Shown piece after piece: positions 7,974 to 15,911 of a DNA stretch of 64,000 bases. The notes under the pieces are model-generated. The model searched no databases. It was given only the letters and a program-made list of their open reading frames with translations, and was not told where the DNA came from. Origin of the DNA: an uncultured Pelagibacteraceae bacterium (lineage in GTDB: Bacteria; Pseudomonadota; Alphaproteobacteria; Pelagibacterales; AG-422-B15); the NCBI GenBank assembly GCA_902577765.1, contig CACHAK010000001.1, forward strand, positions 1-64,000, in the 5' to 3' direction. Numbering within the stretch: position 1 is the first letter of the stretch; each line of letters opens with the position of its first letter. Made by a program: the position numbers and the translations under genes.

Positions 7974-9380
7974 TTAATCCGCGAGGACCCAAGTGTCCTT
8001 TACTCCTCCCCCTTGTGATGAATTTACTACATACGATCCTTTATTTAATGCAACTCTTGTTAATCCCCCTGGGCATAATTGTACTTTTTCTCCAACTAGA
8101 CAGAATGGACGTAAATCAACTCGTCTTCCTGAAACCTCATTATCTATTAAAGTTGGTGAGGATGATAAGTCTAATGTTGGTTGAGCAATATATCCTCGAG
8201 GGTTACTTTTTAGTTTAGTAGAGAACTCTGAAATTTGATCTTTAGTTGATTTAGGTCCAATTAACATTCCATAACCCCCTGAACCATCAACTTCTTTCAC
8301 CACAAGTTTTTCAATATTTTCTAATACATAAGTTAATTCGTCATCTCTTTCACATCTCCATGTTTCAACATTATCTAGAATAGGTGTTTCACCAAGGTAA
8401 AATTTTATCATTTCAGGGACAAATATATAAATAGCTTTGTCATCTGCGATACCAGCACCAGGAGCTGAGCATATATTCACACCACCTGTTTTATAAACTT
8501 GAGTGATCCCCGGGACACCAATGACTGAGTCCGGGTTATAACAAAGAGGATCTAAAAATTCGTCATCAATTCTTCGATAAACAACATCTATTTTTTTTGG
8601 TCCATCAACTGTCTTCATATAGAGCAAATCATTTTCAACAAAAAGATCTTGTGACTCCACCATTTCAATACCCATTTGGTCGGATAAAAAAGTATGCTCG
8701 TAATATGCACTATTTAAATGACCTGGAGTTAATAGGACAACTGTTGGTATACTGCTATCACATTTTTTTGGGGCAAGACTCATTAGCGTCTGCAATAATC
8801 TAGTAGGATAGTCATCAACTCGTAAAACACGATTTGTGTGAAATAAATCAGGAAACATTTTCATCATGATTTCTCTATTTTCCAACATGTATGAAACACC
8901 AGATGGTGTACGACAGTTGTCTTCTAAAACATAAAACTCATCTTTTCCTGTTCTGACTAAGTCAACACCAATTATTGGACTATAAATCTTTCTTGGAGGT
9001 GAAAAGTTGATCATAGACTGGTCATATGACGATTTTTTATAAACAATTTCTTTTGGAATAATCCCCGCCTTAAAAATTTCACCACTATTATAAGTATCGT
9101 GAAGAAAAGCATTTAGAGCTTTTGCTCTTTGTAAAACACCTTTTTCTATCTTTGCCCATTCGTAGTTAGTAAGAATTCTTGGAATTAGGTCAAAAGGGAT
9201 GATTCGTTCAGTCATATCATCATCTTTGACCGAAAAAGTAATACCAATTCTTTTAAAATGAGACTCAGCTTCAAAATTCTTCTGGCTAATGACTGTGGAT
9301 GACATGGTTCTCAACCACGAATTTACTTGTAAGTAGTGCTTTCTTATTTGAGCGTCATCGCTATACATTTCATCAAACAT
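7974..9380 (-). CDS. Circularly permuted type 2 ATP-grasp protein (DUF404/DUF407)
   Basis: Predicted ATP-dependent amidoligase with circularly permuted ATP-grasp domains. Recognisable segments are FDEMYSDDAQIRKHY at the start, the VLEDNCRTPSGVSYMLENR stretch, VVLLTPGHLNSAYYEH, and near the end the glycine-rich VKEVDGSGGYGMLIGP and SRRVDLRPF-like block (GRRVDLRPF). The frame also has a GTG at 9386, but the ATG at 9380 gives the family's usual N-terminus, so I take that start (468 aa). It is the first gene of the operon with alpha-E and transglutaminase proteins. ATP-grasp enzymes of this clade are predicted to make a peptide or peptide-like amide. Neither substrate nor product is established. 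Confidence 0.9.
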   Translation of the reverse strand: MFDEMYSDDAQIRKHYLQVNSWLRTMSSTVISQKNFEAESHFKRIGITFSVKDDDMTERIIPFDLIPRILTNYEWAKIEKGVLQRAKALNAFLHDTYNSGEIFKAGIIPKEIVYKKSSYDQSMINFSPPRKIYSPIIGVDLVRTGKDEFYVLEDNCRTPSGVSYMLENREIMMKMFPDLFHTNRVLRVDDYPTRLLQTLMSLAPKKCDSSIPTVVLLTPGHLNSAYYEHTFLSDQMGIEMVESQDLFVENDLLYMKTVDGPKKIDVVYRRIDDEFLDPLCYNPDSVIGVPGITQVYKTGGVNICSAPGAGIADDKAIYIFVPEMIKFYLGETPILDNVETWRCERDDELTYVLENIEKLVVKEVDGSGGYGMLIGPKSTKDQISEFSTKLKSNPRGYIAQPTLDLSSSPTLIDNEVSGRRVDLRPFCLVGEKVQLCPGGLTRVALNKGSYVVNSSQGGGVKDTWVLAD

Positions 9381-9484
9381 GGCCACATACTAATCAAATA
9401 GCTATCAATATTAATTTTATGCCTTTGCCAAATTGACATGTTATTCCCCTCCCGAATTCAGCAAATAATCTGTAATGAATGATC

Positions 9485-9586
9485 ATGAAAAAAATTTTTG
9501 AGCAATCATTTAACTACTTTCTTAGAGCTTTCCCAGTAATCTTGACTGTTTACTTTCTTTTTCAAATAGCTGGAGCAATTATTTAG
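9485..9586 (+). CDS. Possible 33-aa single-span membrane microprotein
   Basis: The translation runs MKKIFEQSFNYFLRAFPVIL and then TVYFLFQIAGAII: a short basic N-terminus followed by about 20 hydrophobic residues, the shape of a single-pass membrane microprotein. An in-frame ATG at 9479 would add two residues. There is no clear Shine-Dalgarno sequence. In AT-rich DNA such ORFs also arise by chance, since T-rich codons give hydrophobic residues. The reason for listing it is that a second ORF of the same kind follows 9 bases later. Function unknown. Confidence 0.3.
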   Translation: MKKIFEQSFNYFLRAFPVILTVYFLFQIAGAII

Positions 9587-9692
9587 GTATTTATTATGTT
9601 TGGAACTAGATGGAATTTTAATCCTTCCCCCCTTAAATTGGATATAGCTTTGACCATCATGTTAATGTTGCTAATAGTTTAATACCTAAATA
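9580..9692. repeat. Inverted repeat, 12-bp perfect arms, 89-base loop
   Basis: TATTTAGGTATT at 9580-9591 is the exact reverse complement of AATACCTAAATA at 9681-9692. The second micro-ORF (9596-9682) fills the loop, and the stop codons of both micro-ORFs lie in or touch the arms. It could be the closing helix of a structured RNA, a pair of binding sites, or chance. Confidence 0.5.
9596..9682 (+). CDS. Possible 28-aa membrane microprotein
   Basis: The translation runs MFGTRWNFNPSPLKLDI then ALTIMLMLLIV: a polar, proline-containing N-terminus followed by a hydrophobic segment barely long enough to span a membrane. It begins 9 bases after the stop of the preceding micro-ORF on the same strand and is enclosed by the 12-bp inverted repeat. 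No ribosome-binding site is evident. It is as likely to be fortuitous as real. Confidence 0.25.
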   Translation: MFGTRWNFNPSPLKLDIALTIMLMLLIV

Positions 9693-9719
9693 GCTCTAAA
9701 ATTGATAAATAGTTGATTT

Positions 9720-10865
9720 TTATTGGAAGTACTTAGTGATTATAAGACTGTAAATGTCTTTAAGCTTAGTTATGTCCTCAGTTTTTACATTTTCATCAAT
9801 TTGGTGTGCGGTCTCTCCAATAAGTCCAAACTCTGCTACTTCGCAGTAGTCTTTAAAAAATCTTGCATCTGATGTTCCACCTGTTGTTGTTAGTGAAGAA
9901 TTCATTCCTGTAATCTCATCAACAGAACTTTTCACTATCTCTGTAAATTTACCTTTTTCAGTTAAAAATGGTTCTGCTGAATTGTTAAAAGTTATATCAA
10001 CTTTATAGTCACTATTATTGATATTTTTTGAAACAACTTCATTGATCATTGATTGAAGACTCTCTTTTGTGTGATTAATATTGTAGCGAATATTAAATAT
10101 TCCAGTTGAGGTTTGTGGAACAATATTAGTCGCACCTTCACTTGACTCGATTTTAACAATTTCCATATTTGATGGCGGAAAGTCTTCTGTACCTTTATCA
10201 AGCTCTAAATTACACAGTGTATTGAGTATTGATGTCAGAGGATTTATTGGGTTGAGAGTCCATTCTGGATAGGCAACATGACCTTGTTTCCCTGAAACTT
10301 TAATAGTCGTGGTAATACTGCCTCTTCTTCCAATTTTAATCATTTCACCTAAATTACTTGGGCATGTTGGTTCCCCTACCAAGCAACTATCTATCTTTTC
10401 TCCATTTTTATAAATTTCTTCTAGTACTTTTCTTGTCCCATTGATTGCAGGACCTTCTTCATCATTTGTAATTAAGAGACTTATGGTGCCTTTCATCTCA
10501 TTATTCTCTAGGTATTCTCTTACCGCTGAAACAAATGCAGCTATAGCAGATTTCATATCGCTCGCACCACGGCCATATAACTTTCCATTTTTTTCAGTGG
10601 CCTCAAATGGATTTGAATTCCATGCATTTTCATCACCAACTGGAACAACATCAGTATGACCTCCAAAACACAAATGTGGAGCACCACTACCAATTTTTGC
10701 GAATAAATTATCTACGTCAGGTGTATCAGTATCACTAAATAAATAACGATTGCATGTAAATCCCATGTCAGTGAGCTCCTTTTGGAGTAGGTCTAAGACC
10801 CCTTCGTTATTAGGTGTAACACTTGGACAAGAAATGAGTGATTTTGTTAGTTCAACGACTTCCAT
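9720..10865 (-). CDS. dapE: Succinyl-diaminopimelate desuccinylase
   Basis: Di-zinc M20 hydrolase that converts N-succinyl-LL-diaminopimelate to LL-diaminopimelate and succinate, for lysine and peptidoglycan synthesis. At 381 aa it shows the metal and catalytic motifs in order: GGHTDVVP (His70), GRGASDMK (Asp103), TNDEEGPA (Glu136/Glu137), GEPT, TTGGTSDARFF and a late GETAHQID histidine. The dimerisation domain interrupts the catalytic one at roughly residues 180-290. It lies 3 bases after dapD, which makes its precursor. It closes the long rpmH-to-dapE run. Confidence 0.96.
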   Translation of the reverse strand: MEVVELTKSLISCPSVTPNNEGVLDLLQKELTDMGFTCNRYLFSDTDTPDVDNLFAKIGSGAPHLCFGGHTDVVPVGDENAWNSNPFEATEKNGKLYGRGASDMKSAIAAFVSAVREYLENNEMKGTISLLITNDEEGPAINGTRKVLEEIYKNGEKIDSCLVGEPTCPSNLGEMIKIGRRGSITTTIKVSGKQGHVAYPEWTLNPINPLTSILNTLCNLELDKGTEDFPPSNMEIVKIESSEGATNIVPQTSTGIFNIRYNINHTKESLQSMINEVVSKNINNSDYKVDITFNNSAEPFLTEKGKFTEIVKSSVDEITGMNSSLTTTGGTSDARFFKDYCEVAEFGLIGETAHQIDENVKTEDITKLKDIYSLIITKYFQ

Positions 10866-10868
10866 AAT

Positions 10869-11693
10869 TTATTCTCTGAGTAGGTCGTTTATAGATGTTT
10901 TCTTTCTTGTGCTTTCATCAACTGTTTTAACGATTACAACACAGTATAAACTCGGCTTTTTAGGGTCTTCATTCGGAAGGCTTCCTGGAACTACTACAGA
11001 ATAAGCAGGCACTTCACCGTAGCTAATTTCACCTGTAGACCTGTTCACAATTTTTGTTGATGCGCCTAAATACACTCCCATTGAGAGAACCGATCCTTCT
11101 CTAACAATTACACCCTCGGCAACTTCAGCTCTTGCACCAACAAAACAGTTGTCTTCAATTATTACTGGATTTGCTTGTAGCGGTTCTAAAACACCGCCAA
11201 TACCAACACCGCCTGATAAGTGACAGTTTTTTCCAATCTGAGCACACGAGCCAACAGTTGCCCATGTATCAACCATTGTGCCTTCATCAATATAAGCGCC
11301 AATATTTACAAAGGATGGCATCAGAACTACACCTTTACCTATGAATGATCCTTCGCGAACGGTACCATTGGGAACATGTCGGTAGCCAGCTTCTTTCCAT
11401 TGATCCTCATTCCAATCAACAGTTTTACCTTTCACCTTGTCATACCAAGACGTATAGGGTCCTTTTAAAATTTTATTATCATTTATTCGGAATGATATAA
11501 GAACAGCTTTTTTTAACCACTGATTAACAATCCAATCATTGCCGTTTTTTTCTGCAATTCTAAATCGTCCATTATCAAGTTTCTTTATAACTTCATTTAC
11601 AGCATCAGCGATGTCTGTATCGTTAGGAGAAATTTTAGTAATATTTTCCCAAGCACTTTCAATTTTATTTTTTAATTCTGTATTATCACTCAT
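10869..11693 (-). CDS. dapD: 2,3,4,5-tetrahydropyridine-2,6-dicarboxylate N-succinyltransferase
   Basis: Succinylates tetrahydrodipicolinate using succinyl-CoA, the branch-defining step of the succinylase route to diaminopimelate. At 274 aa it is usual. The N-terminal helical domain is followed by a left-handed beta helix of hexapeptide repeats ([60 protein letters not shown]). The C-terminal [20 protein letters not shown] strand pair matches the family. Its start overlaps the end of argB by 4 bases. Confidence 0.96.
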   Translation of the reverse strand: MSDNTELKNKIESAWENITKISPNDTDIADAVNEVIKKLDNGRFRIAEKNGNDWIVNQWLKKAVLISFRINDNKILKGPYTSWYDKVKGKTVDWNEDQWKEAGYRHVPNGTVREGSFIGKGVVLMPSFVNIGAYIDEGTMVDTWATVGSCAQIGKNCHLSGGVGIGGVLEPLQANPVIIEDNCFVGARAEVAEGVIVREGSVLSMGVYLGASTKIVNRSTGEISYGEVPAYSVVVPGSLPNEDPKKPSLYCVVIVKTVDESTRKKTSINDLLRE

Positions 11694-12577
11694 TTCTTTA
11701 TCAGTGTTCCCGCACCTTTCGTGGTTAAAAGCTCCATAACCACTGCATTTTGTTTACGACCATCGATTAAAGCAACTGCTTTTGCCCCATTTTTAAGGGT
11801 ATTGAAACACGCCTTAATTTTGGGAATCATACCACTTTTTATAGTGCCTTTTTTTATGTATTGAAATGCTTTTTTACGGTCCAGCTCAGTAATTAATTTC
11901 TTGTTATTATCCATTACCCCTTCTACATCTGTCAAAAGCAGAAGCCTTTCGGCTTTGACTGTCTCTGCGACAAACGCAGCCGCAGTATCAGCATTAATAT
12001 TTAGCGTATTTTTATTTGTATCATATCCCAACGGTGCAATCACTGGTATTTGATTTTTACCCAGCGCTGCTTGAATTAATGATTTATTAATTTTTTTGGG
12101 CTCTCCAACAAAACCAATATTCCCATTCATGGCTATTTTTGCGTTGATGATTTTTTGTCTTATTCCATCAAAACGTTTCGGTTTACCGCCATATTTTATA
12201 ATTTCATTTGAAATAAGTTTATTGAGATCATTGGCTAGAACCGTCTTAACAACACTTAAAGTCTGTTTTGTTGTAACCCTTAAACCTTGGTATTCTTCAT
12301 TCTTAATTTTTTTCTTTCTCAATTGACTTTCAATTTGCGGCCCTCCACCATGTACAATAATTACTTTCATTCCCAGTTGGTTCAGAAGAGCAATATTTTT
12401 TGCAAATGATTTTACTAAATGTGGTTTTGTAAGAGCATAACCTCCGTATTTGATAACAATAATTCGATTTTTATATCTTTTTATAAATTGATCTGTGCCT
12501 TCAAAATATTTTTTTCCAGATGGCCAATATTTCTGTAAAAGCTTAGAGCTTTCACTCACATTATTTTTTATAGACAT
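11690..12577 (-). CDS. argB: Acetylglutamate kinase
   Basis: Phosphorylates N-acetylglutamate, the second step of arginine synthesis. At 295 aa it has the amino-acid-kinase motifs: VIKYGGYAL at the N-terminus (family KxGG), [11 protein letters not shown] for the phosphate loop, and [14 protein letters not shown] followed by [11 protein letters not shown] for nucleotide and substrate binding. A late [11 protein letters not shown] motif is also present. argD and argF are elsewhere in the window (19350-21424). In many Alphaproteobacteria engB lies between yidC and argB; here argB starts 1 base after the yidC stop and engB is absent. Confidence 0.95.
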   Translation of the reverse strand: MSIKNNVSESSKLLQKYWPSGKKYFEGTDQFIKRYKNRIIVIKYGGYALTKPHLVKSFAKNIALLNQLGMKVIIVHGGGPQIESQLRKKKIKNEEYQGLRVTTKQTLSVVKTVLANDLNKLISNEIIKYGGKPKRFDGIRQKIINAKIAMNGNIGFVGEPKKINKSLIQAALGKNQIPVIAPLGYDTNKNTLNINADTAAAFVAETVKAERLLLLTDVEGVMDNNKKLITELDRKKAFQYIKKGTIKSGMIPKIKACFNTLKNGAKAVALIDGRKQNAVVMELLTTKGAGTLIKK

Positions 12578-12578
12578 T

Positions 12579-14300
12579 TTAATTTGTTTTGACCGTGGTT
12601 CTTTTATTGATTATCCACTGCTGAATAATTGAGAGTACGTTATTTGTTGTCCAGTAAATTACAAGACCGGCGGCGAATTGTGCTAAGAGAATTGTTATAA
12701 AGAGCGGAAAGAACATGAATATTCTTGCTTGTATTGGATCGGGAGGAGCTGGGTTGAGCTTTTGTTGTATATACATGGTTAAGCCCATCAACACTGGCCA
12801 AATCCCTATAATCATAAATGATGGCGGATCCCACGGTATGAGACCGAAAAGATTAAATATGGTCGTTGGATCCTTTGCAGCAAGGTCTTGTATCCATCCA
12901 TAAAAAGGGGCATGTCGCATTTCAATTGAAACAAATAACATCTTATAAATCGCAAAGAAAAATGGAATTTGAATAAGTATTGGCAAACATCCTGAGATTG
13001 GATTTACTTTTTCCTTTTTATACAAAGCCATCAGCGCCTGTTGTTGCTGCGCTCTATCATCTTTGTGAAGTTCTTTAATTCTTGTCATTTCAGGTTGAAG
13101 CATTTTCATCTTAGCCATCGAGATGAATGACCAGTTAGCAAGAGGAAAGAAAACAATTCTTGTAATAACTGTTAATATGATGATAGCTAGACCAAAGTTT
13201 CCTGATAATTCAGAAAAGAAGTAAATTATGTTGAATAAAGGTTTCGTGAGAAAATAGAACCAGCCCCAGTCAATCGCTAAATCAAAATTATAAATCCCAT
13301 AATCTTCTTGATATCGATCGATGAGTTTTGCTTCTTTAGCACCGATAAATATTTGACTCTCAACAATATGATCGCTGCCAGCTGCAACTTTTGTTGCATT
13401 TAGAGATCTATAGTAAGCGATGTATCCGTTATCATAAGTATAAATAGCTTTGAATGATTTATTCTGATTTGGAATGAGCGCAGCTAACCAGTATTTATCT
13501 GTAATGCCCACCCAACCATTATCACTTTCAAAGTTTAGTGTTTCTTCATCATCTTTTAGATCGTCGTAATCTATTAATTCAAGTTTTTCTTGTAAGACTC
13601 CAAGCAATCCCTCATGCAGAATAAACATGCCAGATAAAGAAGGAGCCTGCTTTCTTGTTACCTTACTTGCGTTATTTATAATAATTTCTTCTTTAGAATT
13701 ATTTCTAACTTCTTGTGTAATATCAAATAAATAGTCTTCATCTAAGCCAATTGTCGTTATAAATGTTTGGCCAGTTGTATTGCTCCATTCAAATTCAACT
13801 TCGTTGTTAGATGTGAGAGTAGCATTGCTATTAGACACTTTCCAAATAGACTCAGCATTTGGTGTTTCAAAATTAGCGTCCTGATTTTTAATCCATCCAA
13901 ATGTTACTTCATAGCCATCATAAGTATCAATTGGTCGTAAAACTCTAATTTTTTCTGAAAACTCCTCTTGAGTTTCATTATATTTTTTGAGAACAATGTC
14001 ATCAATTCTTAGACCTTTAAGATTTATTGACCCAATAATGCTGTCTGTTTCAATTTTTACTCTTTTATCAGCGCTCAGCGCCTCGTCTAAACCAATGTTA
14101 TCATTTTCGGCAATACCAAGAGACCTCTCAATTTCATCAATGTCTTCCATATTAAGTTCATTTGAGTTCACCTCAGACACGTCACCACTTTCTATTTCTC
14201 CATTAAGCATTTCTTGCTCAGGTGCTTCAAAGAAAAAACTCCAGATAAATAGAACACCTACCGAGAGTATTATTGCAAGTATTAGATTTCTACTTTCCAT
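12579..14300 (-). CDS. yidC: Membrane protein insertase YidC
   Basis: Inserts and folds inner-membrane proteins, alone or with SecYEG. At 573 aa it has the long gram-negative form: an N-terminal signal-anchor helix (LAILSVGVLFIWSFFFEAP region, residues 7-26), then a large periplasmic beta-sandwich domain (about 60-360). The conserved five-helix insertase core follows, beginning with YFLTKPLFNIIYFFSELSGN. Core signatures include NPISGCLPILIQIPFFFAIY and, near the end, LVIYWTTNNVLSIIQQ. It follows yidD by 3 bases and sits in the rpmH-rnpA-yidD-yidC block. Confidence 0.96.
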   Translation of the reverse strand: MESRNLILAIILSVGVLFIWSFFFEAPEQEMLNGEIESGDVSEVNSNELNMEDIDEIERSLGIAENDNIGLDEALSADKRVKIETDSIIGSINLKGLRIDDIVLKKYNETQEEFSEKIRVLRPIDTYDGYEVTFGWIKNQDANFETPNAESIWKVSNSNATLTSNNEVEFEWSNTTGQTFITTIGLDEDYLFDITQEVRNNSKEEIIINNASKVTRKQAPSLSGMFILHEGLLGVLQEKLELIDYDDLKDDEETLNFESDNGWVGITDKYWLAALIPNQNKSFKAIYTYDNGYIAYYRSLNATKVAAGSDHIVESQIFIGAKEAKLIDRYQEDYGIYNFDLAIDWGWFYFLTKPLFNIIYFFSELSGNFGLAIIILTVITRIVFFPLANWSFISMAKMKMLQPEMTRIKELHKDDRAQQQQALMALYKKEKVNPISGCLPILIQIPFFFAIYKMLFVSIEMRHAPFYGWIQDLAAKDPTTIFNLFGLIPWDPPSFMIIGIWPVLMGLTMYIQQKLNPAPPDPIQARIFMFFPLFITILLAQFAAGLVIYWTTNNVLSIIQQWIINKRTTVKTN

Positions 14301-14303
14301 AGG

Positions 14304-14537
14304 TTACTTCTTCTCTCTTGGAACAGGATCATACCCTTCTGAACCACCTAAAAGCTTTATTGGATGACATTTTGTTATTCTCTTAATACTTAAATATGTT
14401 CCCTTAATTAAACCGTGCTCTTCAATTGCCTCTTTAGCATACTCAGAACATGTTGGCATAAAACGACATGATGAGGGAAAATATGGAGAGATTAATCTTT
14501 GATATAATATTATCAGAAATATAAATATTGATTTCAT
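14304..14537 (-). CDS. yidD: Membrane protein insertion efficiency factor YidD
   Basis: Small membrane-associated helper of YidC-dependent insertion. At 77 aa it is nearly all family consensus: [20 protein letters not shown], then [11 protein letters not shown] and a KCHP motif, with the three conserved cysteines in place. A short N-terminal hydrophobic or amphipathic segment (IFIFLIILY) would contact the membrane. It lies 3 bases downstream of rnpA and 3 bases upstream of yidC. Confidence 0.95.
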   Translation of the reverse strand: MKSIFIFLIILYQRLISPYFPSSCRFMPTCSEYAKEAIEEHGLIKGTYLSIKRITKCHPIKLLGGSEGYDPVPREKK

Positions 14538-14540
14538 TTG

Positions 14541-14873
14541 TTAATTATGAATTTTTTTAATTGCTGTATTCATTTCAAATTCTAGATTTTTAAAATCTTC
14601 AATAAGCGAATTCTTCTTACCAATAATTACGTAATTCCAATTTTTAATACCATATTCCCCAATAATATTTTTTGCAATTACTCTTAGTCGCCTCTTTATT
14701 TTATTTCGAACGACAGCGTTTCCATTTTGTTTTGAAACCGTGTATCCAACTTTTACCTTATTGCATGATTTATCCTCGTAAGCCTGTAATAAAAAGGACT
14801 TACTTCTAAAGAAGAGTCCACTTTTAGCTCTTTGAAAATCCTTCGAGGATTTTAATGTCTCTAATTTGTTCAT
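14541..14873 (-). CDS. rnpA: Ribonuclease P protein component
   Basis: Basic protein cofactor of RNase P, which matures tRNA 5' ends. The open frame extends back to 14975, but that extension only re-reads rpmH in another frame. The ATG at 14873 (NKLETLKSSKDFQRA) gives 110 aa and the normal N-terminus. The signature is VGYTVSKQNGNAVVRNKIKR (basic RNR-type motif, here R..KIKRRLR). It starts 13 bases after the rpmH stop. Confidence 0.95.
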   Translation of the reverse strand: MNKLETLKSSKDFQRAKSGLFFRSKSFLLQAYEDKSCNKVKVGYTVSKQNGNAVVRNKIKRRLRVIAKNIIGEYGIKNWNYVIIGKKNSLIEDFKNLEFEMNTAIKKIHN

Positions 14874-14886
14874 TGAATATCTTGTT

Positions 14887-15021
14887 CTAAGCTGAGAGAA
14901 CTTTTCTGCCTTTAGCACGGCGCCTAGCCAAAATAATCCTTCCATCTTTAGTCGCAGAACGTGCTCTAAATCCATGACGTCTTTTTCTGACTAAGTTACT
15001 TGGTTGAAATGTTCTTTTCAT
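14887..15021 (-). CDS. rpmH: Large ribosomal subunit protein bL34
   Basis: 44-aa ribosomal protein found by reading the minus strand by eye. It opens [20 protein letters not shown], continues [19 protein letters not shown] and ends KVLSA, nearly identical to bL34 of other proteobacteria. It is the first gene of the leftward rpmH-rnpA-yidD-yidC-argB-dapD-dapE run, with its own promoter directly upstream. No strong Shine-Dalgarno sequence precedes the ATG. Confidence 0.97.
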   Translation of the reverse strand: MKRTFQPSNLVRKRRHGFRARSATKDGRIILARRRAKGRKVLSA

Positions 15022-15045
15022 AGTTCTATTTTGTTAGGTGATTGG

Positions 15046-15074
15046 CTTATAAATTGCATTCTATTGATAGTCAA
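15046..15074 (-). promoter_or_regulatory. Sigma-70 promoter of the rpmH operon
   Basis: Read on the minus strand: TTGACT (15074-15069), exactly 17 bases, then TATAAG (15051-15046). Transcription would begin near 15039, leaving a leader of about 18 bases before the rpmH ATG. Both boxes are close to consensus, which fits a highly expressed ribosomal gene. Confidence 0.75.
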
Positions 15075-15097
15075 TTAATATTCATTAAATAAGATAT

Positions 15098-15793
15098 ATG
15101 TTTAAAAATAAGTCATTAAGGTTACTGGGGATTGGTCTCGCTATCTTTCTAATTTTATATTTTCTGGGAAAATATAACCCCATATCCATGGAATTCTTAA
15201 TAAATCAACACGGATATATTCAGGACTATATCCTGTCCTATCCATCACTCTCAGTCGTTATATGCATCTTAATAATTGCAGTGATGATTTCTTTAATGGG
15301 GCCTATAACACCAGTGTGCATTTTAGCAGGATTTTACTTTGGCCTATACGTAGGACTACTCATAGCGATAATTGGTGAAATCACAGGAGCAGTAATTGTA
15401 TTTTTGTACGGTAGATATTTATTTAAAGCATATATTTTAAAACAATTCGGTGAAAGATTTAAAAAGTTCAAAGACGGTTTTAATCGTAATTCGATAAGCT
15501 ACTTACTCTTTATAAGAGTGATAGGTGGAGTTCCATTTGGAATACAAAATTTACTTCCAGCTGTCTTAGATATGAAGTTTAGAGACTATTTTATAGCAAC
15601 GATATTTGGTGTCATTCCTTGGGCATACATTTTAGTGAGTATTGGAAATGGAATTCAAAATATCATGGAAACACAAAATTTCTCTTCAAGTGATATTTTA
15701 AAAATTGAGTATTTACTTCCTGTTTTATTGATAAGTGTAATTGTAATAGTTCCTGTAATTTACAAGTTTATAAAAAAAAGATTTTTGCTTTGA
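15098..15793 (+). CDS. VTT-domain (TVP38/TMEM64-like) membrane protein
   Basis: Integral membrane protein of 231 aa with about six hydrophobic segments. It belongs to the VTT/DedA-related superfamily, recognised from GPITPVCILAGFYFGLYVGL (the re-entrant loop with a G-x-P-x-P core) and later FIRVIGGVPFGIQNLLPAVL, followed by FGVIPWAYILVSIGNG. Relatives act as lipid scramblases or as transporters linked to envelope homeostasis; the substrate cannot be read from the sequence. The gene is divergent from rpmH across about 75 bases and stops 33 bases before the tRNA-Arg gene. Confidence 0.85.
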   Translation: MFKNKSLRLLGIGLAIFLILYFLGKYNPISMEFLINQHGYIQDYILSYPSLSVVICILIIAVMISLMGPITPVCILAGFYFGLYVGLLIAIIGEITGAVIVFLYGRYLFKAYILKQFGERFKKFKDGFNRNSISYLLFIRVIGGVPFGIQNLLPAVLDMKFRDYFIATIFGVIPWAYILVSIGNGIQNIMETQNFSSSDILKIEYLLPVLLISVIVIVPVIYKFIKKRFLL

Positions 15794-15809
15794 TTATAAG
15801 AAAATAACC

Positions 15810-15815
15810 TATAAT
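15810..15815 (+). promoter_or_regulatory. -10 box of the tRNA-Arg gene
   Basis: A perfect TATAAT at 15810-15815 ends ten bases before the mature tRNA 5' end (15826). The best -35 candidate, TTGCTT at 15785-15790, lies inside the end of the VTT gene with a long 19-base spacer, so only the -10 is convincing. Confidence 0.5.
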
Positions 15816-15825
15816 CAATTTATAT

Positions 15826-15902
15826 GCGCCGGTGGCTCAGCTGGATAGAGCACCAGACTACGAATCTGGGGGTCGGGAGTTCGAATCTCTCCCGGCGCGC
15901 CA
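15826..15902 (+). tRNA. tRNA-Arg (anticodon ACG)
   Basis: 77 bases including an encoded CCA. Acceptor stem GCGCCGG (15826-15832) pairs with CCGGCGC (15892-15898), with discriminator G at 15899. The D arm has GGCTCAGCTGGATAGAGC. The anticodon stem CCAGA/TCTGG encloses loop CTACGAA with anticodon ACG at 15860-15862. The T arm reads GGGAGTTCGAATCTCTC. The A34 would be deaminated to inosine by TadA, so the tRNA can read CGU, CGC and CGA codons. No integrated element is seen at its 3' end. Confidence 0.97.
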
Positions 15903-15911
15903 TTAGAATTT

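Larger units (their letters stand above)
9387..9719 (+). other. Long intergenic region with two micro-ORFs and an inverted repeat
   Basis: This is the only stretch over 300 bases without an established gene. On the plus strand it holds two short ORFs with hydrophobic translations (9485-9586 and 9596-9682) and a 12-bp perfect inverted repeat (9580-9591 with 9681-9692). It lies upstream of the leftward ATP-grasp operon, so that operon's promoter must also be here, and it lies downstream of leftward dapE. I found no convincing paired -35/-10, tRNA or terminator. Confidence 0.6.

Noticed and set aside
13987-14367. 126-aa plus-strand ORF opposite yidC
   Set aside because: Lies antisense to the yidC N-terminal region and the end of yidD; serine-rich low-complexity translation typical of a shadow frame, and both genes are well supported.
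14541-14975. 144-aa version of rnpA starting at 14975
   Set aside because: The first 34 codons only re-read the rpmH gene in another frame; the internal ATG at 14873 gives the normal RnpA N-terminus and length.
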